Below, one piece after another: positions 1 through 10,834 of a stretch of 21,589 bases of DNA. The position numbers were made by a program, and so were the translations under genes. Within the stretch, counting starts at the first letter, position 1. Each line of letters begins with the position of its first letter. The notes under the pieces are model-generated. The model worked only from the letters and a program-made list of their open reading frames with translations, was not told where the DNA came from and did no database searches. The DNA comes from Stenocarpella maydis (taxonomy: Eukaryota; Ascomycota; Sordariomycetes; Diaporthales; Diaporthaceae), in contig NQMI01000261.1 of the NCBI GenBank assembly GCA_002270565.1, positions 3,811 through 25,399 of the forward strand, in the 5' to 3' direction.

Positions 1-1544
1 ACCTCCCCTCTATCACCTAATTTCTCCTTGCCTTAGCACCCTTTTCCCTAGTCTAACTAATTAGAAAGATGTCTTCCTTAAGCTAGCAAATAATAAAGAA
101 AGGTAAGCGAAAGAAGAAGGGATCCCCATTAATCCAGTTTACAGCCATTAATAGTCCAAAAGGCTAAGTTAGCCCTATGAATGATCCCAATGCCCTTGTG
201 CCTACTATTAAGTACCTAGACCTTTCTAATAAGGTTGGCCTTAAAGTATGACTTTTAGTATTACCCTTTATTATAAATTTTAATGATATTAACCCTGTGT
301 AGTAGCTGAGATTTCCCAACCCATATAATGTCTGCAATTAAGGAAACTGGGATTGCAGAGCTAGTATAGACCTAATAAAAGACCTATTTAAAACCAGAAT
401 TCTTAATAACGGGTTAGCACTCTCCTAAGCTTTTAATATATCAGACCTTTTAATATAACCGCTATTCTTTTAGAACTAAAAATAAGGGTATAGTAATTAT
501 ATATAGCGGGTAGTGGATATATATTTTAAGGGCGTTAATCCCTATCCTTAGTTTAGAGACCCCCCTAGGCAGAAGAACCTGTTTAGCACTCACTATAGCG
601 ACTTCCTTATAACCCTTTATAATGCAGAAGGTCTCCTAGCTCAAGAGGCGTGCCTATATACTGATTATATTCTAGGGCTTATTAATTAGCAGCTAATTAA
701 TTTTAGCAACCTAGTCTTTATGGTGCCTATAACCTATAATATTAATGGAGAACCCCCTAGATTATAAAGATACTACTTACTAAAGGATAGCCAGAGGTTT
801 ATTATCTAAGTTATGTATACCCTAGGCTATTAGGTATTAAGTATCTTCAATAGGGATATTAAATGACTTAGTATAATTAATACTCATCCTGATTGGAGAA
901 CTCATGATAGGATATACCCCCGTATAAGGGACTATATTATATACTTCCTTACCCTTGGGCTACCTAAAGGATTCTCAAAACAGGCATATATAGCGATCCA
1001 AGTGAAGGTCACGCTATAGCTGGGATCAACTGCCTGTAGACTCCTTATGGCCACCTATATTGCCTTTTTCTTTCGGGAGAATTGTGGAAAGAATAGCTGG
1101 GAGTTTAGAGACTGGATTAAGACCAGGCTACTTAAATCCGCCCCTTTTAGCTTGCCCGCTAAAAAAGCCTTAGCTCTTATCTAGGGTTTTGCTATCCGAT
1201 TAGAAATTAATGGATCCAGGTATCTAATTAGGGGCATTCAGAATATTTCAGTTATTAGCTATAATAAGTATAAGAAGCTTATAGTAGAAAAGAATATTAT
1301 ATACTCTTAAGCTAATATCTTAGGAATAAATAAGAGGGAGACTAAGTATTGCGCTATACCTAGTATAGGATTAGAACTGGGATAAAATCTGCTGGGCTTC
1401 CTTATAGCGAGATTTAATAAGGCTGATCTTTTAAGGCCTATTAATATCCAGACTTCCAGGTTAAGTAAAACTCCCGTTGCCCCTAATAACTTAAAGAACC
1501 AGCTACCTATCCTAACATTTAAGATACCTAGTGCGGCTATAAAG
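1..1544 (+). repeat. Long direct repeat, copy 1 (cut by the window start)
   Basis: This segment matches 12140-13683 base for base at a constant offset of 12,139, with no net indel over 1544 bp. The offset was checked at both ends and near position 661. In the first 250 positions I counted by eye 25 transitions and 1 transversion (position 108, c versus g). Changes go both ways, so both copies were mutated independently. The true left edge lies outside the window. The right edge is unknown because copy 2 stops at an N. The repeat holds the first three quarters of ORF A. It could be part of a very long LTR flanking the gypsy element between the copies, or one unit of a tandem array. Confidence 0.95.
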
Positions 1545-2168
1545 GATTTAATTATAATATTTAGGCTTGGACTTTATAAGGACCCATTTAAGATACTTAA
1601 GCCTCTGCCTTAAGCAGATAGGGTATGGATATATGGAGAAGATAGTCTTAAGATACCGAGTGAAGTAAGAACTACTCTACAGATGCCTAATTAGAGTAAG
1701 GCCGGAACGCTATAAGGTGACCCTATTAAACTTCTCTTGCAGCAGATGTTAGAGGCAAGCATTAGGAATATATCTCCAGGAGGAAATATAAATATAAGTA
1801 GGATAACCCCTAAGCAATTAAGCATCTTAAGGTCTTCATTATCATCTCTATCCTCTATTCCAGCTATACTGCTACTATATCGCCCATTACCTGCTGCAAT
1901 AAGAATTATATTGATTTAGGAGTATAACTAGAATGCAAGCAAGTAGGTAGGGATTAAGGAAGCAAATTGCTAGGTTCCCATGCCGGCAATTAGTAATAGC
2001 TATTAATCCTGGGCTTACAAAAAGGCGGCTGAGCAAGAGGAGAAGGATTGCAGATTGAGTATGCTATAGCAGAATGAGAGTAGGGATAAGCGGGCTAGGA
2101 ATTAAGAGCTATAAAGGGTCTAATAGAGCTAAATTCGGGTTGCTTATTTAATCAAAAGAGGAAAGTGA
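69..2168 (+). pseudogene. ORF A: unrecognised decayed ORF of about 700 codons, copy 1
   Basis: One frame can be followed from the ATG at 69 (another in-frame ATG is at 177) to TGA at 2166-2168 without a frame break. It is interrupted by many TAG/TAA and a few TGA codons where Gln, Trp or Arg would fit. The longest clean stretch is 1737-1919. Reading through the stops, the N-terminus is Lys-rich (KKGKRKKKG). The middle is a long globular-looking part rich in aromatic and Ile/Leu residues (for example NAEGLLAQEACLYTDY near 619-666). The last 60 or so codons are highly charged (KKAAEQEEKD) and look like a coiled coil. A single indel-free frame in two copies with mostly transition differences says it was a real protein. 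I recognise no family: there is no RT, integrase, transposase or helicase motif. A Gag-like or accessory protein of a mobile element is only a guess. Confidence 0.6.
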
Positions 2169-3708
2169 TTTTGGTTATTTCGGGCAGACTATTGCTTGTT
2201 CTTTATAATAATCTGGAGAGGGGTATATTTCAGGGTCTAGGGGAACTAGTATATTTTGGAATCTAAAGGAAAACTAGCCTTAGTATCCCCCTCTCCCTTT
2301 AAGACTATAAGAAGGGGCCTTCCTGTATTGCTTTTGAGAAATTTCTAGTCCTAGAGAATTAATCTTTTTATACCCTGTGAATTTATATCTATCAGATATA
2401 TATGTATATACTATGAAACTATTTCTTATGCCCTCTTTTTCTGCCTCTCCTTTTTGGCACCCTCTATTCCCCTTATAACTCTCCTATTGCGTTAGGGGCT
2501 CCTCTTCTTGCCTTTCACGCTCCTCTTAGGGTGGTTGCTTGATTAGGGCTCTGGCAGAATGTGTGCCTTTTTGTGTGTGTGGAGGTTTTGTCCTCTTGCT
2601 CTCCCCTTAGGGCCCGTTTTCACTGGTGTCTGCCCCATGAATTGAATATGGGTTTCTTCAGCCAATGAGGTTTCTTCAGCCAATGAGGTTTCTTCGGCTA
2701 ATAAGGTTTCTTTGGCCATTATGAAGTTCCTCGGCTTTTAGGCCTGGATTTCCTGTTTTGTTTATAAGGTTGTTGGCCACTTCGGGGGAGTGAATCTCCA
2801 TACTTCTAATACCATTTAATTCTGATTAGAGCTATAGCGCCCTCTCGCTCTTAATAGAGGATTTTGCTATCATATAAAGGCTAGATTTACCCTCCCAAGT
2901 TACCTATAGTTGACCCAGTAGCGATAGGAGCAGGTATGTGCAAGGCTAGTCTAATCTCTATACCGAGCTAACTCTATCACCTCAGCTATATCTTAAACCC
3001 CCTCCCAGCATACTTAATTCGGTAATGAAGTATGAAACCTCTGGCCTAACTATACATTCCTGGAAAAGCTACTAAGGGATTTATATCCTTAAGCCTTAGA
3101 AATTCATTCTAATTGGATTTAATGGCATTTAATTAGGGCTTATTTCCTTAGAAGGGATATAAAGAACTAGTATTAAGAAGGTTTAATGGATCCCAACCGC
3201 TTATATCACCCGAAACTCTCTTACCCTCAGATGTAGCACCTAAAGGTTTGGCATGCTAATTCCCTAATATGGGTAAACTGGGTGTAATAAAGCCCTGGTT
3301 TAACCGATTAGGCCCCTCTTTAGTTTTCCCTTTTAAGTTGTTATTATAATATCTAATTACCCTATTAAATACTATATCTAAGATATCATCTAATATTATA
3401 TGATGTTGGGTCGGGCAATAGTGGTGCTAAATATTGTATGCTTTTGTAGGGAGTTAAAGAGGTTCCTACCCTACTGACTGCTATCCTTCTGATCAGTAAG
3501 CTTGGAGCTTCTGCTATTGTTAGCACCCCCTGCAGTTAGGATGGCTGGCATTAGTAGCATAAGGGTATTCCGAATATTTATATTATCCTCTCCTCTAATT
3601 GCTTGTAGTTAAGTAGCTCCTGCCTACTACCACAATAAGACTTCATAGTATTTAATATAACCTTTTATACTAATACTATTCACTTGGATTATACCTGGTT
3701 ATTCCTGT
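2169..3708. other. Region with no called gene between ORF A and the gypsy gag
   Basis: No frame here is convincing on either strand. About 2420-2780 is less AT-rich, pyrimidine-rich and keeps many TG/CA dinucleotides, so it looks less RIP-affected than its surroundings. It contains the 18-bp tandem repeat at 2651-2724. The rest (2780-3700) is AT-rich with scattered stops. A weak minus-strand reading around 3420-3560 gives some Ser/Gln-rich sequence but I do not call it. If the flanking direct repeats are LTRs, the end of the 5' LTR and a primer-binding site should lie here, but I could not identify either. Confidence 0.5.
2651..2724 (+). repeat. 18-bp tandem repeat with CCAAT boxes, about 4 units
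   Basis: Units at 2651-2668 and 2669-2686 are identical (GGTTTCTTCAGCCAATGA). The third, 2687-2704, differs at three transitions. The fourth, 2705-2724, has a 2-base expansion, and a fifth decayed unit may follow. Each intact unit carries a CCAAT pentamer. The repeat lies about 480 bp after the end of ORF A, in a stretch that shows little RIP. It may be a promoter-type array or simple slippage. Confidence 0.9.
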
Positions 3709-4084
3709 ATACATCTTAGCGAATTTCGAATAGCACTTAATACCTTTGCTTCTTCTGGATATGCTTAGTAGAGAAAAACATTCAATACCCTCAGATAGTA
3801 CTTATATCTTACCTCTTCAAAAAGCAGCTCTAGTATAGAGAAACATTTAACTTTACTATTACTGCAAGGGACTGATTAGGACCTATTCACTCCTATATAT
3901 ATCTTAGCAGACCCCGAATAGCACTTATGCTTTTGCCTTCTCCCAAGACCCCTAGTAAAGAGAAACATTCAACACCTTTAGACAGCACTCATACTAGGCC
4001 TTCTCCTAAGAATATAAAGGTGGAGAGAAACATTTGCCTCCATTATTACCACAAGGGACTAATCAGGACTCATATCCTTTATTT
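3709..4084 (+). repeat. Imperfect tandem duplication, period about 188 bp
   Basis: Unit 1 is 3709-3896 and unit 2 is about 3897-4084. Shared landmarks are ATA(C/T)ATCTTAGC, GAATAGCACTTA, GAGAAA(A)CATTCAA and the block AAGGGACT(G/A)AT(T/C)AGGAC. Both units encode related peptides containing EKHS(I/T)P.DST and KGLIRT, rich in Pro, Ser and Lys. The period is not a multiple of three, so the duplication moves the reading frame. It sits just upstream of, or in, the N-terminal part of gag. Confidence 0.8.
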
Positions 4085-5762
4085 ACCTAATAGAAGATAT
4101 TCATTCTACTCCCCCATCCACTAGAGGTTCTCCCTCTAGGGGAAGGGAGCAGGATGTAGATAAGGCAAGAGGGCTCTCATTAAAGAAAGGTCCACCTTAA
4201 GGATGCCGGTCTTCTTAGGAACCTGCCCCTACCCTATCTGGGACCTCTAATCAGGAGCGTTATACTCCTGTGCTACCTATTTAAGCAGCTTCTCAGCCTA
4301 TTATACCTTTAATACCCTTTAGAAATGCTGCCCTTTAGGCCTTGCTATTTATACTTTAATTAACTCTATGATTTAATGTAACTAATATTATTAAAGTTAT
4401 TAATTCAGTAGAGACCATTGCTAACTAGTTCTAGTATTTATTGGATTAGGTACTTAGCTTATTCCTTTAGGTTTGCGCTACCTCAAGCCTAGTTAATGAT
4501 ATTCATATGATCACCACAGGAGAGCATGATTGGGTTGGTTAGAAAGGCTAGCTGATAGCTCACTACCAAATCCATAATGCTACCTCTTATGCTAATCCAT
4601 CTAAGGTAATTAATACTATCCGGAGGAATTACCCTGCTAAAGATCTAGAAGCCTGGAAGCACTAGATTATAACTTACAACCAGGTACTGGATTCCACTAA
4701 TAATAGTCTGATCTCGCTAACCTAGCCATTCTATCAAATCTTGCTATCAACCCTAAAGAAGATATTAGCCACTAGAAGCATATCCAATAAGGAGGCTAGA
4801 ACCTGTAACTAGAGAACTTTTAAGATAGAACTTCTTTCTCTAATTAATAAGGAACTGGAGTACTCCCATTTGAATGAGCATAATAACATAAGGGGGGCTG
4901 GTCTTGCAACTCGCTATCCCCCTCCTATTCAGCTTATAAAGACACCTTACCTACAGCCTCAATCTGCCCCAAGGACTATAGAATCATTAGTATAAACCCC
5001 CTCTCACTCTAATTAGCCGGAATATAAGATCATCCAGAAGAATATCCGGTTTAATAAAGACTCTTTAGTAGATAACTTAGCCCATAAGTTTGCCTAGATA
5101 GAGATTAAGTTTATAACTAAAAATAACCTGTTAGAAAGCCTACAGCCTATATTAAATAAACTTGATGCAAATCGAGTATATATCAACAGGGTGCTCAGCT
5201 ATAATTAAAGCCGGGCTTGCTTAGGACTTAATGGCCCTAGTATAATTGCATCCTTGAACTTACTAGAAGCTGATTATAATTAGGAGGATAGTTTTACTAA
5301 TGGATACTCTAAAGACTATTAGTGGAATATATTTAAGCTAGCCTATTAATGAAACGGCAAGATCAGAAAGTACTATAGATGTAGCACTTCCTCTGTTTAT
5401 AGGGCCTACTAATGCTCTAAATTGCTGGAACTCATTAAGCTTGGCCTAGTCTGATCTCCTAGGTAGGAAAGCAACTTAATATTCCTTAGCTCTTAAGAAA
5501 ACATCTATGAAGGCAGGTCTAACCAGCTTAATCCTATAGCCCTAGCTTTCTATAGGGACATGGAACATTATAGCATTAAGAAGTTTGCTAGAAGCTATCT
5601 GGAATTTTTGCTTTCAAAAGGAAGGACAGACTTACCTTGTGTTTAAAGATATCAGTCTCTAATTGCCAACTGCCCCAAACTTAAGAGTAATATATCTCTT
5701 AAGGAACTAAAGAAGATTTAGAACCCTAATCTAAAGTAAATTCCCTCTCTATAATATTAATT
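3927..5762 (+). pseudogene. gag: Decayed gag of the plus-strand gypsy element
   Basis: The first piece, 3927-4124, is an open Pro/Ser/Lys-rich stretch. The coding reading then moves to the +1 frame (codons starting at 4201, 4924, 5551) and continues to about 5762 through many TAG/TAA codons. The N-terminal part is Pro/Ser/Arg-rich (for example TPPSTRGSPSRG near 4107-4142), as fungal Gags often are. The middle looks helical. A Cys/Tyr cluster at 5371-5415 (YYRCSTSSVYRAY.CSK) may be a ruined zinc knuckle, but the spacing is not canonical. A recognisable late segment is FYRDMEHYSIKKFA at 5548-5589. Assignment rests mainly on position directly upstream of Pol. The 188-bp duplication at the start is one cause of the frame break. 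I cannot place the original start codon. Confidence 0.6.
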
Positions 5763-8700
5763 CTTAAACCTAAACCAGTATTTATTAGCAATAAAACCCA
5801 ATATATGGAAACTTTAGTGCCCTTAATTACTATAAATGCTATTAAAAGAAAGAGAATGAATAAAGACAACCCCAATTAGGATGTTAATAATGTGATATTT
5901 AATGCTAGGCTAGACTCAGAACTAGTCGTTAACTCTAACCCAAGATTATAAATGATTTCTAATAAAGAGGAGATAATACCAGAAATCTAGCAAGAGACTT
6001 CCACCATAGCTAGGGATAGGAAAAGTAAAACAAAGGGTAATCTAATAGATCCAAGTAAGACCAAAAAATCAACCAAAGCTAAGCCCAAATAAGGACCCCT
6101 AATCCCTCAGACCCCTAAAGCTAAGGCCATAAACGCCATCCTCACTACCTCAATTAAAATGCTAATTTCGGATATTCTCGCGCTTAGCGAGATTAATACT
6201 ATTCTAATTAGAGAGCTCCTTACTTGCAGGGATAATACCTCTCTTAATGAGTGGCCTTTCGAGCCAATCCCGGAGAGGGATATGCCTTAAGCTATAGGTC
6301 CAGGACTTAGTATAGTCTCTACTTTATCTAAAATTAGATATAAGCAATACTTAAGCTCTAATTAGACGCATATTATCAGGTATAAGGTAAATTCGATATC
6401 ATCTCAAACTACTAATATAGTAAACTATAGTTGCTGCAGATCCGCGTACCTAAACGTTAGGATTGCTTTAGAAAGCTATAAGATCCTCCTAGCCCTACTA
6501 GATATAGGTGCTAAGATAAATCTTCTTCCTTTATTCTATTACCACTAAAATAAGTTATCCTATACTTCACTCTAAGATATAAACTCTATAGTTTATAATA
6601 GAGCATTACTAGCACTAATTAGAATAACTAAGGAGTAAGTATATATTGGTTATAATAAAATAAGAGCTATTTTCTTCATTATAGATAATAAAACGCATAA
6701 CACCACCTATAATATCCTTTTAGAGATATCTTTCTTTTTAGATACAAACTTAACTTTTAAGCAATCAAGAGGGTTCCTTTTTACACACATTACTCTTAAT
6801 GGGTCATGAGTAATATGTAGGCTGGGGAGGAGGAACTAGAAGCCTTTCCAGGTAGCTGCTACCAAAGGTGTAACGGTTCCCCAAAAATACCTTCCTCAAA
6901 GAGTAATAATGGTCCTCCTTTAGCCAGACTCCTCTAATTAGAGGCGGGTTACAATTAGAGCCCTAATGGACCCTCTTAAAACCAACCTTGGGTTATCCTA
7001 GGATAATAATATCCCTAGGAGCCTTTTAGATAAGGAAGCTAAAACCTTAGTGCCAAAATTTTTCACCTTCTTTCTCTACATCCATAGGCCTAATATCCTA
7101 TTGGGTTACTCTAATCAGCAGTCTTTTATCCAGATAGGTGCACCCTAGAGACCTACAACTTAATTCCATCCGGACTAAGAAAAGAGGACAACCACTCCAG
7201 CTATTAGGACCCTATATAAAAGGGTAGGGGTAAAAGTCCACCCTATTAACAACTTTCCCTCTAATGGTACTATCCCTAAAGGAACTGTAAATTAGAAGCC
7301 AAGCCATAAGGCTAGAGTCAGGCATCTAATTAATACTAGTAGAGGAAGCAAATATAACCCATGGATTAGACCCAGATTCTCCTCCATTCCAAGGGGGTCG
7401 CAATTAATACTAGAGCGCCTTTAGCATATTATCATGGGAAACTATAATAAGCTCTCTAATTAGGAAAAGTTAATATTTACTTACCTCCTAGAGAATAGGG
7501 AAGAAGCTCTTATATAGGACTAGTCTTATATCTCCTAGATTAGCATAGATATTACCCCTCCTTAGTCCATTAAGATAGTTTCTTACTAGGCATACCAGAT
7601 GAAAACTATTAAGCTCCCTAGAGCATTAAGGGAGACTGCTATTAAAATGTTGAGGGAGCAAGAAGTCAGAGGTGTAATTGAAGAATCCTATACCCCCTAC
7701 TGAAACCAATGGTTCCTTATTAAGAAGAAGGATAGTAGCTATTAATTAATTAATAATATCTCTAAGGCTAATTAGGTTATAATTAGAGACGCCTTTATTC
7801 TTCCAGCTGCTAATAAGTTTGCTAAGGAGTTTATAATGTATTAGGTTCTATTGCTCTTAGACTTTTTCTTAGGGTATAACCAGATTAAGCTGGAAGAGAA
7901 AAGCCATAATATTACTACCTTTGCAACTCCAATCGGGCTATTTCAATAGTGTGGGCTGCCCATAGGAGCCACGAACTCAGTAGCACAGTTTATAAGATGC
8001 ATAGTTCACTTATTTTATAACCTAATTCCAATAGTCTGCCGCCCATTCCTTAACAATATTGCAGTAAAAGGGCCAGAGTCCACCTATAATAATTAGGAGC
8101 TTAATAACCTTCCTAGGGTACAGAGGTATATCACAGAGCATATTAAGAACCTTAATAATATACTTTTTAATACAGAGCTTACTAATAATGCAATTAATAC
8201 TGCTAAATCTAAATGGTATAAAAAGCAGGCTAATATTATGAGTTATATATGCGGGACTCTAGGCCGCTCTCCTATAGATAAAAAGATTATTAAGATTAAG
8301 GAATAAGAGACCTATAAAAATATCAGCTAGCTCCAATCATTTCTCAACCTAATCAACTTTTACTGGATCTAGATGCCCTTTTACGAAATTATATTATATT
8401 CTCTCTTCAACCTACTAAAGAAGGGTACTCCATTTATCTGAACTAAAAGCTGCCAGGAAGCTATAGACGCCCTTAAGTCAACAATCACTTCAAAACCCTA
8501 CCTTATGAATATTAACTACAATAGGGGAGAGATCATCCTTATAATTAATGCAAGCCTGGACAGCTAGGGTGCTTGCCTAATGCAAGTAAAAGACAGGGTT
8601 CATCATCCAGTCTAGTACAAAAGTGGCTCATGGACTGCTGCTAAGAAGCTCTATAATATAATAAAACGTGAGTATCAGGCTATACTTTATGCAATCAAAC

Positions 8701-10640
8701 AGCTTTAGTTCTATATATACGGAGTTCATTTCATCCTAAAGACTAACTCAAATATTCTTATTTAGCAGCTAAAGGGGTTAGCATTAGATATCCCTAGGGC
8801 CTATATTACTCAATAGCTAGCTGTAATCACGACATATAACTTCACGGTCAGGCATATCAAAGGGGTTAATAATTCAGTTGCTAACTTGCTCTTAAGAAAA
8901 CCTCTGGGTTCTTTAGATAAGGTAAATAGATAAATTAAAGGGGATATTAAGGAATAATGTAATGCTTCTCTTAACCCTATAATGGCTCTAACACCTTCTA
9001 ATTAGATACCGTTGCTTAAAGATAGTTATTAGTAGTTAAAGGAATCAAGGGGGATTATAGATTACCTCTACTATAGTATTCTACCTAGTCACCTCTCTAA
9101 TCAGCAATAGAAGGCTTTTAAGAAGAAAGCTCTTACGTTTTCCCTTAGGAAAGGAGTGCTCTAGCGGGAACCCGAGAAAGACCTCCCTAGAAGGAGAGTT
9201 ATAAATAACCCTAATCTAAAAAAAAGAATCATTAGGAATACTTACACTCCCCTTAATTACAGAGGGAGGGATGCTACCTACTACCAGATCAGAGCAATAT
9301 ATTACTGGAAAGAAATATATATGGATATAAAAAAGGCAATTGCTGGATGTCCTAGATGCAACAAATAGAATACCAGGATCTATAATAATAGGGTAATACC
9401 CACCACCCTAGGGCTTCCATTTTTAAAAATTCATATCAACATTCAGCATTTACCCTCTAATTAGGGATGTTAATACCTCATAAAAGGATGTTATAACCTT
9501 ATGGGATGGCCTAAAGTAATAGCTCTTAGGGCTGCCGACTTAAAGAATATTAAGCGATTCTTTATCAATAAGTTCCTACTTAAATGGGGCTTGCTTATAT
9601 TAGTAGTTATAGATGGGGGACCTGAGAACCTTAGAGACTTTGCTAAATACCTTAGATACCTTAGGGTGCATCAGATTAGAATATCCGCATATAATCCTAG
9701 GGTAAATAGTATTATGGAATATAGCTACTTTAATATTATATTAGCCTTAGGAAAGATACTGGATGAGGGTGTAATTAGATGGAAAAAGATCCTTCCTTAT
9801 GCATTCTTTGCTAATTGGATATCCTTAATGCGGTTATATAAGAAAAGCCTATTCTACCTACTTTATGGATTTAACCCGGTATTGCTTATTAAAATGGAGA
9901 TCCCTATCTAGCGGGTTTAAGCCTAGTTACCCCATATAACCTCTAATTAAGTACTAGAATATTAATTGCGCTTATTGCTAGACCTAAAATAAGATATCCT
10001 ATATACCTAGAAGTTAGTTGCTAAGTAAAGAAGAAAGGTAGCAGCTAGAGATACCTATTAGGGATTCTATAGACCCAAGCCTCTTATAAAAGATAACCTT
10101 ATACTAATTATAAATAAGTAGAGGAAATCTAATTACTTATTATTCTAAAAGCTAATATATTAATGGTTTAAGCCTTATATTATTAATGCTATTAAGCCTA
10201 ATAATGTGTATAAGCTAAGGACCCCTAATGGGATCCCTATTAATGGGACCTATCCCCTAATGTGCTTAAAGAAATTTATCTGTAAGAGGGGAATTTGGGA
10301 GCTAGTGGTGCCTTTTCTTTGGGAGGATAACCCTCCTAAAAGTTAATAAATTAGGAGGAAGCTATTAGAGGTAGCTAGATATAATGTCTTCCTAGATATG
10401 CTGGATAATATACTTTATCTTACCACCCCTAATTAGGATAATAATAATTAGTACTAAGACTAGTCTCTTTCTAGCTGGATAGTCTCCTAAGTATAGGCAT
10501 GCTTGGATATAGATAGCTTATATGATTTGGACTTATTGGATTTAGCTAATTAAACTTAAAGGATAATACTATATGTGGATATTCCGCTTGTTAACCCTAA
10601 TAACCCCAAGCTAAAGGAATATAAATTCTGGAATGAGATA
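5760..10640 (+). pseudogene. pol: Decayed gypsy pol (protease-RT-RNase H-integrase)
   Basis: One frame holds all domains over about 1600 codons. The aspartic protease box LLDIGAKINLL is at 6495-6527. RT starts near 7590; FLIKKKDSSY is at 7713, the first catalytic Asp survives in LLLDFF (about 7850), and the YLDD-type box reads FLNN at 8046-8057. The RNase H box reads INAS (expected DAS) at 8541-8555. The integrase zinc-finger Cys pair is at 9348-9359. In the integrase core the first Asp is Asn (9438), the second Asp is intact (9612) and Glu is intact (9717), with 34 residues between the last two. The stretch 9501-9911 is the longest piece free of stops. A GTY....LKKF block follows near 10240-10280. 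Gag lies one frame away, so Pol is in the -1 frame relative to Gag. RT, RNase H and integrase have each lost an acidic residue by G-to-A change. Confidence 0.88.
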
Positions 10641-10683
10641 TAAAAAGGTTAAGATATAAAAAAGTTAAGATATAAAAAAGTTA
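10636..10683 (+). repeat. 16-bp tandem repeat, 3 units
   Basis: Units 10636-10651, 10652-10667 and 10668-10683 read AGATATAAAAA(A)G(G)TTA and are purine-rich on the plus strand. They lie right after the last Pol-like sequence. A polypurine-tract role at the edge of a 3' LTR is possible, but no LTR tip is evident beside them. About 150 bp without a gene follow, up to 10834. Confidence 0.85.
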
Positions 10684-10834
10684 AAATAATATTATGTTTC
10701 TAATTAGATAAGTGTACTTCTCTTGGGACCATATGTGAGATAAAAATCATTAGTTCTTGATTTACTGTTAAAAGAAGTATTAGCAACCTAAAAAACTAAA
10801 TCTACTCCTGCCTTACCTAACCCTTCTAATTACC

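Larger units (their letters stand above)
3709..10690 (+). mobile_element. Ty3/gypsy LTR retrotransposon remnant (plus strand, no chromodomain)
   Basis: Gag and Pol frames run in order with protease, RT, RNase H, integrase, and a C-terminal block Y.L..P.G.P..GTY....LKKF typical of one group of fungal gypsy elements. The order (integrase after RNase H) identifies Ty3/gypsy rather than Ty1/copia. The outer limits are not resolved: I found no clear LTR tips, primer-binding site or polypurine tract. The direct repeats at 1-1544 and 12140-13683 flank it and may belong to it as parts of unusually long LTRs, or may be a separate element. The element is dead, with dozens of nonsense changes and lost catalytic Asp residues. 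Confidence 0.85.

Noticed and set aside
6785..6818. 11-bp near-perfect inverted repeat (ACACATTACTC / GAGTAATATGT, 12-nt loop)
   Set aside because: It lies inside the pol coding frame of the plus element with no supporting context. In AT-rich sequence such hairpins occur by chance.
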